Assembly (NCBI GenBank): GCA_964351995.1
Contig: CAYGQE010000011.1
Span: 1 to 64,000, forward strand
DNA from: SZUA-35 sp964351995
Lineage (GTDB): Bacteria; Actinomycetota; Acidimicrobiia; Acidimicrobiales; SZUA-35
DNA length: 64,000 nt
Direction: 5' to 3'
Position 1 is the first letter of the stretch, and each line of letters opens with the position of its first letter. Positions 8,281 to 15,290 of the stretch are shown here, piece after piece. A program made the translations under genes and the position numbers. The notes beneath the pieces were generated by a model. That model saw only the letters and a program-made list of their open reading frames with translations. It searched no databases and was not told where the DNA came from.

Positions 8281-9951
8281 CTACATCGCCGGGGCGATGC
8301 CGAGATCGGCGAATCCCTTGGCCTCGTAGTTGGCCTGGAACATGCCCTTCAGCTTGGCTGCGGCAACGTCGTAGGCCTCTGGATCTTCCCACGTGTTCCG
8401 GGGGTTGAGGATGTGGTCGTCGACGTTGGGGCAACTCACAGGCATCTTGAGGCCGAGCGTGGGCTCTTCGACCAGATCGACTCCGTCGAGATCGCCATTG
8501 AGGGCCGCATCGAGCAGGGCTCGTGTGGCCTTGAGGCTCATGCGGTTGCCGGTGCCGTACGCCCCGCCAGTCCAACCGGTGTTGAGCAACACACAGCGAG
8601 TGTTGTGCTTCTCCATGCGATCGGCGAGCAGTTCGGCATACACCGACGGCTTTTGGCTCATGAACGCCGCTCCGAAGCAGGCGCTGAAGGTGGCCTCGGG
8701 CTCGGTGACACCGACTTCGGTGCCGGCAAGCTTCGAGGTGTAGCCCGTCACGAAGTGGTACATGACCTCTTCGGGAGTGAGGATCGAGACGGGAGGGAGC
8801 ACGCCGAATGCATCGGCAGTGAGCAGCACGATGGTCTCGGGGTGTGGCCCACGAGCGCCATCTGCGACGCCCGGGTTGGCCGCCAGCGGGTAGGCGAAGC
8901 GGGTGTTCTCGGTGACCGAGCCGTCCATCAGGTCGAGTTCCTGGGGATCGGTCTCTTCCATGGGCTTGCCAGGGAGTGGTGGCACGTTCTCGATGAGGGT
9001 GCCCTTCATCGACATCGCGGCAGCGATGACGGGCTCGTTCTCTTTGTCGAGATCGATGAGCTTGGCGTAGCAACCGTCTTCGAAGTTGGAGATGCCGCTG
9101 CTGGTCCAGACGTGCTCGTCATCACCGATGAGGAGGCGGTTTGGATCAGCAGACAGCGTGGTCTTGCCGGTGCCAGAGAGCCCGAACAGGATGGCGCTGG
9201 ACTCGCCGTCGGGGCTGATGTTGGACGAGCAGTGCATCGACAGCTGGCCCTTGGCCGGCAAGACGAAGTTCATCAGAGTGAACATCGTCTTCTTGTTGAC
9301 GCCGCAGTAGTCGGCTCGGCCGAGCACGAGCGCAATGCGATTCTCGATGTCGATGATGACGCCGCGGTTCGACTTGGTGCCGTCACGCTCGGGGTCGCAG
9401 TGGAAGGACGGCACGTTGATGAGCGTCCAGCCGTTCTCGGGACGGTCGGCGTCGTTGCGTACCTCTTTCGGGAACATGATGTTGCAGAAGTAGGCGTGGG
9501 TCGCGTACTCGCCAACGAAGCGGTAGGCCTCGGCGAATCCTGGATCCCAACCACAGAACACATCGGTGGTGTAGAGCGTGGCATTGCGCTCGTTGAGGTG
9601 AGCAATGACTCGAGGAAGCAGCTCGTCGAACTTCTCGGCGTCGAACTTCTGGAAGTCTGGCTTCCACCACACCCGATCCTCGGTGCCGGGACGGGCGACA
9701 GCGAAGGTGTCCTTCGTCGGCCGACCGGTGCAGGTGGGGTCGGTGTAATAGACGAGTGGCCCGTCTTTGCCGAGCGCGGTCGGGTACGCCTTCTGCGCAT
9801 CGGCTGGACCACCTTCAGCGATGATTCCACGATCGTTGGCGATTGCTGCATCGAAGAGGTCGTCTTGGCTCAGACCGTGCTTGATGTTGACGTTGTCGAG
9901 GCCATACGCAGCTTTGAGCTCCGCGGCCACTTGGTCATTGCTTCTTGTCAT
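8281..9951 (-). CDS. pckA: Phosphoenolpyruvate carboxykinase (ATP)
   Basis: 556 residues from ATG 9951. It converts oxaloacetate and ATP to PEP, CO2 and ADP, the first step of gluconeogenesis. The ATP-dependent class is shown by the P-loop LFGLSGTGKTTLSAD, the kinase-2 motif DDEHVW and the upstream GRPTKDTFAVA segment. The active-site regions FGWDPGFAEAYRFVGEYATHAYF and YHFVTGYTSKLAGTE are also in the order of this family, and the length matches. Longer upstream starts add an Arg-rich leader and were not used. Many better-known actinobacteria use the unrelated GTP enzyme, so the ATP type is a lineage marker. It converges on the membrane-protein gene across a terminator. Confidence 0.97.
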   Translation of the reverse strand: MTRSNDQVAAELKAAYGLDNVNIKHGLSQDDLFDAAIANDRGIIAEGGPADAQKAYPTALGKDGPLVYYTDPTCTGRPTKDTFAVARPGTEDRVWWKPDFQKFDAEKFDELLPRVIAHLNERNATLYTTDVFCGWDPGFAEAYRFVGEYATHAYFCNIMFPKEVRNDADRPENGWTLINVPSFHCDPERDGTKSNRGVIIDIENRIALVLGRADYCGVNKKTMFTLMNFVLPAKGQLSMHCSSNISPDGESSAILFGLSGTGKTTLSADPNRLLIGDDEHVWTSSGISNFEDGCYAKLIDLDKENEPVIAAAMSMKGTLIENVPPLPGKPMEETDPQELDLMDGSVTENTRFAYPLAANPGVADGARGPHPETIVLLTADAFGVLPPVSILTPEEVMYHFVTGYTSKLAGTEVGVTEPEATFSACFGAAFMSQKPSVYAELLADRMEKHNTRCVLLNTGWTGGAYGTGNRMSLKATRALLDAALNGDLDGVDLVEEPTLGLKMPVSCPNVDDHILNPRNTWEDPEAYDVAAAKLKGMFQANYEAKGFADLGIAPAM

Positions 9952-10040
9952 GTCGTTGTCCCGACGTCGTTGTCGACTCACTGATGACGTTTGATGTGAG
10001 CGGGTCCCCTCGCTCACGCGTCCTTAATCCGCTGTGTTCA

Positions 10041-10277
10041 TTACTCCACAGTGTCCAGCCAGGCTGGAGTCCCCATATCGACCTCGGATCCAAGACGCAG
10101 CCGAGTCGCCTGCTGCCCTTCATCGAGATCGAACACCACACGCTGTCCTGGTCGGAGCATCCGGAAGACCGAACCTTCGAGGGCATTGGTTGCGAGGTCG
10201 TATTCAGCCAGATCCGTGTCGGTGAGAATCACACCATCACGAGTCATGGGGTCATATGACTTGATCACACCCTGCAT
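10041..10277 (-). CDS. Cold-shock-domain-like small protein
   Basis: 78 residues from ATG 10277, which has AGGGTGA six bases upstream; GTG 10283 is an alternative. The sequence MQGVIKSYDPMTRDGVILTDT followed later by LRPGQRVVFDLDEGQQATRLRLG follows the layout of the cold-shock (OB-fold) domain: G-x-V/I-K at the start, GQ-V-F in strand 4 and an A-x-x-L end. The aromatic RNP1/RNP2 residues of CspA (GFGFI and VFVH) are largely absent, so nucleic-acid binding may be altered. It is encoded upstream of and on the same strand as pckA. Confidence 0.6.
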   Translation of the reverse strand: MQGVIKSYDPMTRDGVILTDTDLAEYDLATNALEGSVFRMLRPGQRVVFDLDEGQQATRLRLGSEVDMGTPAWLDTVE

Positions 10278-10455
10278 CAGCACTCACCCTGCATAGTTCG
10301 GCACTCTTTCCAGTTGCTCGTTCGGCCAGCGAACGATACGGCAGAAACACTAGAGCAGTGCAGCAAGTGAGACCAGCTGCGGGCCATCGTTGGGTCCAAT
10401 GGACCAGATCGCTCTGAGCAATGGGGGCCCGAAACGTAGGTACTACGGTGCGTTC

Positions 10456-11097
10456 ATGGCGATCGGCTTTCTTCACACGGCATCCGAGCACACAGCAACG
10501 TTTGACCGGCTGGTCGTCGACACTGCGGGGCTCGGGGCACGTCGCGCCCATGTCGTGGTACCGCACCTGCTTGTTGACGCCATCGATCGAGGAATTGATG
10601 ACCCGGGAGTCCGAGAGTCATTGGCGCTCGAACTTCGCAGCTTTCCTGCCGGTGTCGACGAGATCGTCGTGACGTGTTCGACCCTTGGCGGAATCGCTGA
10701 AGAACTGGCGCCCACCGGCGGACCAAAGATCACGCGAGTCGATCGACCAATGGCCGAAGCAGCCGTTGCTGCCGGTCATCGCATCGGCGTTGCCTACTCG
10801 ACATCGGCGACGGTGCTGCCTACGACGAGCTTGCTCTGGGAGGTGGCCGCAGCGGCCGGGTCGGCCATCGACCTGGATCTGATCGATTGCGAGGCTGCGT
10901 GGAAACAGTTCGTTGCCGGCAAGCGCAACGAGTACCTGTCCGCAGTCGCCGCAACGATCCGGGAGCGAGCACACAACGTTGACGTGGTGATTCTCGCTCA
11001 GGCGTCGATGGCCAGCGTCGCCGAACTGCTCGCCGATCTCGACATTCCCGTGATCTCGTCACCGGCGCTTGCGGTTGCTCGTGCTTTCGCCGACTGA
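10456..11097 (+). CDS. Asp/Glu/hydantoin racemase superfamily protein
   Basis: 213 residues from ATG 10456 (MAIGFLHTASEHTATFDRL). The conserved cysteine motif VTCSTLGG and the later IDCEA and VDVVILAQASMASV segments fit the racemase/decarboxylase superfamily that includes hydantoin racemases and arylmalonate decarboxylases. The second catalytic cysteine, normally near the C-terminal VILxCT motif, is replaced here by VILAQAS. A single-cysteine mechanism or a non-racemase activity is therefore possible. The next open frame begins inside its last 29 bases. The upstream region has a short inverted repeat (TCGTTCG/CGAACGA near 10320-10336). Confidence 0.75.
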   Translation: MAIGFLHTASEHTATFDRLVVDTAGLGARRAHVVVPHLLVDAIDRGIDDPGVRESLALELRSFPAGVDEIVVTCSTLGGIAEELAPTGGPKITRVDRPMAEAAVAAGHRIGVAYSTSATVLPTTSLLWEVAAAAGSAIDLDLIDCEAAWKQFVAGKRNEYLSAVAATIRERAHNVDVVILAQASMASVAELLADLDIPVISSPALAVARAFAD

Positions 11098-11617
11098 GGA
11101 GGTGCGAGCAGCGGTTGCCGACCGACTGGCCGTTGAGTTCGGTGATGCAGAGCTCGGCGCTGATGTTGCTGACCAGCTCGATCTGCGAGCGATCCAGGTG
11201 TTGGTCGATCAACCAGCGTTGATCGACGGTGACTTCCTGTCTTTTTCGCCGCGGGTCGAACCCGATCCTGAGCTCCTGATCGTCTACGCCTTCGGAAATC
11301 GGTTCGATGATGATGGAGCGCTGCGGGCTGGCCCGGTGAACGTCGAGTTGGCGAGGCGTGCTGATGCGTGGGCGCGAGCTGCCGGGTTGCAGGTGTTCGA
11401 TCAGTGGGAAGTTGCCGATGAAATGCAGTCCGGCGCTGTACGTATCGGAGCGATCGAGCTCGACGATGGATCGATCGAGTACCTGAGTACGGCGGGCGTG
11501 GCCGAGCAGGTGCGCAACGCAACCGATGTTGATCGCGTTGCCGTGCTACGTCGCCGTCGACATCTTGGCCCGCTGCCTCACCTGAACACTTGGGAGGGGT
11601 CGGGTCCTCCCAAGTGA
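11069..11617 (+). CDS. Hypothetical protein ending inside a REP palindrome
   Basis: 182 residues from TTG 11069, overlapping the racemase gene by 29 bases; a later start is possible. I do not recognise the family. The middle (LIVYAFGNRFDDDGALRAGP then VNVELARRADAWARAAG) looks like a folded alpha/beta protein. The C-terminal residues TWEGSGPPK and the TGA stop are encoded by the REP element at 11587-11616. The original terminus therefore probably ended earlier and was replaced when the REP arrived (inference). Codon usage matches the neighbours. Confidence 0.55.
   Translation: MRLLVLSPTEEVRAAVADRLAVEFGDAELGADVADQLDLRAIQVLVDQPALIDGDFLSFSPRVEPDPELLIVYAFGNRFDDDGALRAGPVNVELARRADAWARAAGLQVFDQWEVADEMQSGAVRIGAIELDDGSIEYLSTAGVAEQVRNATDVDRVAVLRRRRHLGPLPHLNTWEGSGPPK
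11587..11616. repeat. REP palindrome copy 1
   Basis: A perfect 11-bp stem, CACTTGGGAGG paired with CCTCCCAAGTG, around the 8-base loop GGTCGGGT. The same element occurs next to the RAYT gene (27022 and, inverted, 28059 and 28101) and as a decayed inverted pair near 59970-60054. It lies between two convergent genes. Confidence 0.85.
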
Positions 11618-11628
11618 GCACTCTTTGT

Positions 11629-13119
11629 TCAGCGGTCGACGATCAGCGGCAGCTTGCGCTGATTGGGGATGTCGGTCGGGCGCCAGAAACCCGGAAGCGG
11701 TTGTCGTTCTCCTGCGCCGTAGGCAGCGAGTCGCTCGAGATCGTCGGTGCTCGACAAGGCAATGACATCGTGGAGGGCGCCGGGCGGCGCAGCCCGCAGG
11801 GTCTTGCCGTTGGTCGACGATGGGTCGAGTGCGTGGGGGGTCAGCACGAGAACGCGCGCCGCCGGATGCATGGCCTCGAGCGTTCGGAGCCGTCCGAGCA
11901 CATGCCAGACCCCGTCGCTTCGTTCGAGCCCGCTGCGAGCGACCGTGTAGCTGCCGGCGATGTCGATCCACCATTCGGCTCCGTTGTTGTCGGTGGCCAA
12001 GAAGTCATACGTGACTCCGAGGCCGCGCAACGCAGGCTTGACCTTGGCGACGGTGAAACCGGCATCGGTGAGGGCATCGACGGCGATGTCGCTGATCTTG
12101 CGACCGAGCTCGACCGCTGCGGCGTGTGCGTCGTCTCGCTCAGGCGGCTCATCCTTGGCCAAACGGTCGAGCGCAAGTGCCACGTACGCCTCATCGGTGT
12201 CGTAGCCGACGCCGATGCGCCCCGTTCGCTGTGCTGCGATGAGGGTCGAGCCGGCTCCGCAAAACGGATCGACGACCGTGTCACCGGCGTAGGTGTAGAG
12301 CTCGATGAGGCGACGGGGGAGATCGATCGGGAACGGCGCCGGGTGGCCGACCCGCTTTGCCGAGGCGGGCTCGAGCTCCCACACATCCTTAGTGACGTCG
12401 AGAAACTCATCGTTGCTCAACGTGGACTGGTGAGGGAGCTCAGCGGCAACTCGCTGCTTGGTCGACAACGCTCGGGAGAATCGCCCCTTGCTCGCGATGA
12501 TCACCCGCTCGGTGTTGTCACGAATCACAGGGTTCGATGCCTTTGCGAACGAGCCCCATGCACACGAGCCGGACGAGGCCTTCGACTTCGACCAGATCAC
12601 TTCGCCTCGCAGCAGCAACCCGAGATCGTCTTGGAGAATACCGATGACATCGGCAGAAAGGCTTCGGTAGGGCTTTCGGCCGAGGTTGGCGACGTTCACG
12701 GCGATTCGGCCACCCGGCTCGAGAACTCGCACGCACTCAGCGAAGACGTCTCGAAGCAGGGTCAGGAACTCGACGTAGTCGCCGGGCACAGTGGCGTCCT
12801 CTGCACCGGCTGACGCCGCGATGGCCAGTTCGTATTCCTTGCCAACGAAGTACGGAGGTGAGGTGACCACCAGCGCAACGGAGTTGTCTGCGAGTTGGTG
12901 CATGTCGACCGACGAGCCGACGAAACACGTGGTGGTGGTGACCTCGGGGTTGGCGTTGATCGTTTCGTCCTCGGAGATCTCCGGTGCGGCAAAGCGCTCA
13001 TAGAACGCCGAGGCGTCGTGGCCCTCGCGCTTGCCTGACCCGAACGCGAGCGTCGACGTACTGCGACGAGAAGGTTTCACGCTCTCGTCCGTCTCATCCT
13101 CATCACCAGCCGCCGTCAT
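11629..13119 (-). CDS. DNA (cytosine-N4/adenine-N6) methyltransferase, beta-class order, with C-terminal extension
   Basis: 496 residues. Motif IV is TSPPYF (about residue 90), and the SAM-binding motif I (DPFCGAGSTLIAA) comes near residue 285. That is the beta-class order, with the putative target-recognition region between them. SPPY is more often seen in N4-cytosine enzymes but also in N6-adenine ones. After the methylase (about residue 330) comes a 165-residue extension with YDFLATDNNGAEWWIDIAG, vaguely nuclease-like, but with no clear D-(E/D)xK set. No restriction endonuclease gene is adjacent, so it is probably an orphan methyltransferase. It converges on the hypothetical gene across REP copy 1. 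Confidence 0.85.
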   Translation of the reverse strand: MTAAGDEDETDESVKPSRRSTSTLAFGSGKREGHDASAFYERFAAPEISEDETINANPEVTTTTCFVGSSVDMHQLADNSVALVVTSPPYFVGKEYELAIAASAGAEDATVPGDYVEFLTLLRDVFAECVRVLEPGGRIAVNVANLGRKPYRSLSADVIGILQDDLGLLLRGEVIWSKSKASSGSCAWGSFAKASNPVIRDNTERVIIASKGRFSRALSTKQRVAAELPHQSTLSNDEFLDVTKDVWELEPASAKRVGHPAPFPIDLPRRLIELYTYAGDTVVDPFCGAGSTLIAAQRTGRIGVGYDTDEAYVALALDRLAKDEPPERDDAHAAAVELGRKISDIAVDALTDAGFTVAKVKPALRGLGVTYDFLATDNNGAEWWIDIAGSYTVARSGLERSDGVWHVLGRLRTLEAMHPAARVLVLTPHALDPSSTNGKTLRAAPPGALHDVIALSSTDDLERLAAYGAGERQPLPGFWRPTDIPNQRKLPLIVDR

Positions 13120-13128
13120 CCCCGCAGG

Positions 13129-13416
13129 TTACGGGGATCGGCTGGCGTCGAAGGTCACGATGCGTTCGAACAGCCATTCGTACTCCAACACGCCGGTCGT
13201 GAACTCTTCACCGCTCGGTCGCGTATGGAGGGCCGACGCCTGCATCAGCCGCCAACCATCACCGAGCGCATCCACGCCGTGGTTGTACGGCACCTCCTGC
13301 ACATCGGCATCGAGATCAGCCCCGTCATGGAAGGTCCACGCCACCACCGGGCTGTCGAGACTCGAATCCGCCGTCCAGAGCCAGAGCAGCTGCTGGCGTT
13401 GGGTGTCAGGATCCAT
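13129..13416 (-). CDS. Hypothetical protein, 95 aa, coupled to PhyH gene
   Basis: From ATG 13416 the protein reads MDPDTQRQQLLWLWTADSSL and is rich in Asp and Trp. Its start lies 11 bases inside the end of the upstream PhyH-family gene, so the two are probably translationally coupled. Longer in-frame starts would read through that gene and were rejected. It has an acidic, soluble, mixed alpha/beta look and no motif I can name. It could be a partner or accessory of the oxygenase, inferred from coupling alone. Confidence 0.6.
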   Translation of the reverse strand: MDPDTQRQQLLWLWTADSSLDSPVVAWTFHDGADLDADVQEVPYNHGVDALGDGWRLMQASALHTRPSGEEFTTGVLEYEWLFERIVTFDASRSP

Positions 13417-14329
13417 GACGGCTCTCGGCGGAGCGTTGATCGATCGCCGCTCGACCCTCGACCCTCGACAGGTACCAATCGAGATCGACCGAGTTGTCAC
13501 CGGTGAGATAGCGCCACAGCTTCGAACGGTTGATGATCTCGAGCCGATGGTCGTGCTCGCCCATCCACTTCTCCCGCCATCGCAGATGGCCAGCGAGCCG
13601 ACTCGGGTCGGTCGTGGCAAAGACATGGTCGGAGGGGTCGGGTTGTCGTTGGCCAAGATCTGACGTGTCCCAGCGCAGCACCTGAGGCTCCGTTGGGTTC
13701 AACCTGATCTTGTACATGAGCCGATCGGTCGATCCTGGGTTCGGCATGCCCCGGTGCCACAGTCCCTGGTGGAAGATGACAATCGAGCCAGCAGGGCCCT
13801 CCCACTGGCGTTCTCCCCGCATGTGGCGGTAGCGACCGACCTGTGTTTGGTGGATTCGGCGGAGGTGCGTGCCGGGAACGAAGCCCGTTCCGGAGCCGCC
13901 GGCCGTCACTTCGTGGGGGAAGTAGAAGAGTTGTATGTCAAAGGCGGTCGTGGTGTCGATGGCGGCGTCAGCGTGCAACGACTGTTGCGACAGGTCGCCA
14001 GCGCGGCGCAGGTGAACGAAGTCGTGGTCGAATCGAGCGGATCGTCCCACCAAGCTCTCGATGGCTCCGTCGACGGCCGGGTGTCGCAGCACGGCCCCGA
14101 TGGCCGAGCCAGTCGGGTAGATGTCGCTGAGTGGTTGGCCCGATTGTGGAGCGAACGGGCGATCGGCGGTGCCCCACGTGGCGAGTATCTCACGGCATTC
14201 AGCCATGGCGGCTGTGTTGAGTGCGTCGGGTATGACGCCTGGTAGCGCCAGAAATCCCCGAGCCGCGAACGTCGCCACCTGCTCGGTGGTGAGCAGGCCG
14301 GTCTTCGTCGAGTGGACGCTGGTGTTCAC
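13406..14329 (-). CDS. Phytanoyl-CoA dioxygenase (PhyH) family protein
   Basis: 307 residues. A non-haem Fe(II)/2-oxoglutarate oxygenase: the HxD iron motif is HAD in SLHADAAIDT, and the distal histidine is in GLWHRGMPNPG. The downstream arginine that binds 2-oxoglutarate is likely in STDRLMYKIRLN. The segment GGSGTGFVPGTHLRRIH is the usual substrate-side loop of the family. PhyH proteins hydroxylate a wide range of small molecules and CoA esters, so the substrate is open. The gene diverges from the DAK2 gene with 64 bases between starts. Confidence 0.85.
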   Translation of the reverse strand: MNTSVHSTKTGLLTTEQVATFAARGFLALPGVIPDALNTAAMAECREILATWGTADRPFAPQSGQPLSDIYPTGSAIGAVLRHPAVDGAIESLVGRSARFDHDFVHLRRAGDLSQQSLHADAAIDTTTAFDIQLFYFPHEVTAGGSGTGFVPGTHLRRIHQTQVGRYRHMRGERQWEGPAGSIVIFHQGLWHRGMPNPGSTDRLMYKIRLNPTEPQVLRWDTSDLGQRQPDPSDHVFATTDPSRLAGHLRWREKWMGEHDHRLEIINRSKLWRYLTGDNSVDLDWYLSRVEGRAAIDQRSAESRHGS

Positions 14330-14393
14330 ATCCGGAACTTACGACCCACGAACACGTCTTGTCGACTGCCCTGACACCGCTACGGTTCCGGCG

Positions 14394-15290
14394 GTGGAGT
14401 TGACCGTGCGCGAAGCCGTTGCCGTCATGGGTGCCTTCTCGGCGCGTCTCGAGGCCAACCGCCGCCGCCTCGACGCCCTCAACGTGTTCCCCATCGCCGA
14501 CAACGACACGGGCACGAACATGAGCAAGACCCTCACCTCGATCGTGTCGGTGCTCGATGACGCAACCGATCCCGACGCAGCAGCGGGGCTCGTTGCATCG
14601 GCAGCGCTCGATGGTCGAGGCAACAGTGGTCTGATCATCGGCCAGTATCTGGCTGGCTTCTTCTCGGCGTCCGATGTTGACCGGATCGATCTCGCTCGTG
14701 GGCTCGACGAAGGTGCTCGCTGGGCCCGACGAGCGGTCGCAAGGCCGGTCGAAGGCACGATGCTCACGGTCGCCGATGCCGCAGCCGAAGCGTTGCGCCT
14801 TTCACCGAGCCTGCCTCTCGATGACCTCGCAGTGAGCGTTGCCGCTGCCGTTGAAGCAACTCAGACGCAACTCGCCGCCCTGTCCGAACACGGTGTGGTC
14901 GACAGCGGCGCCGCCGGTTTGCTTCTGCTCTTCGAAGCGCTTTGCGACGTCGTCGATGGTGGTGCGCCTCCCTCGTCGATCGCTCCTGCCGATGTCATCG
15001 CCTGCAACGTCGGACTGGAGGCCGCGGGACACCACGGGCAGACCATCTACGAGATCCAGTTCCGTGTGCCCGCTGCCCTGGTGAGCGGAGCGGAGTTGCG
15101 TTCGTTGCTGGTGAGTCTTGGCACCGATGTCGTCGTTGCTTCGTCGGTCGACGAGCTGTCAGCCCACCTTCATGTCAGCGAACCGCATCACGCAACGGCG
15201 ACGATCAGCGAGATGCTCGAAGTCAGGCCGGGAGCCGCTGCCATCAGCTACTCCGTCGAAGCCATCATCGAGTCTGGGCCCCCGACATGA
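14394..15290 (+). CDS. DAK2-domain protein (FakA/DhaL-like kinase domain)
   Basis: 298 residues from GTG 14394. The N-terminal DAK2 domain has LNVFPIADNDTGTNMSKT, whose aspartates coordinate Mg-ATP, and GRGNSGLIIGQYLAGF, as in FakA fatty-acid kinase. The remaining 100 residues correspond to the middle domain. The C-terminal DegV-like part of full-length FakA (about 550 residues) is missing, giving a short form. The stop overlaps the recG start (ATGA). A DAK2 gene directly before recG is a common bacterial arrangement. No FakB is seen in the window, so a fatty-acid kinase role is inference. Confidence 0.82.
   Translation: MELTVREAVAVMGAFSARLEANRRRLDALNVFPIADNDTGTNMSKTLTSIVSVLDDATDPDAAAGLVASAALDGRGNSGLIIGQYLAGFFSASDVDRIDLARGLDEGARWARRAVARPVEGTMLTVADAAAEALRLSPSLPLDDLAVSVAAAVEATQTQLAALSEHGVVDSGAAGLLLLFEALCDVVDGGAPPSSIAPADVIACNVGLEAAGHHGQTIYEIQFRVPAALVSGAELRSLLVSLGTDVVVASSVDELSAHLHVSEPHHATATISEMLEVRPGAAAISYSVEAIIESGPPT

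Noticed and set aside
8413..9984. A 523-codon plus-strand frame opposite pckA.
   Set aside because: It is antisense to a gene with complete PEPCK motifs; the encoded sequence shows no family features and mirrors the codon bias of pckA.
13622..13646. A GGAGGGGTCGGGT stretch resembling one REP arm and loop.
   Set aside because: The second arm is missing, so no palindrome forms, and the bases encode a normal SDPSDH segment of the PhyH protein.
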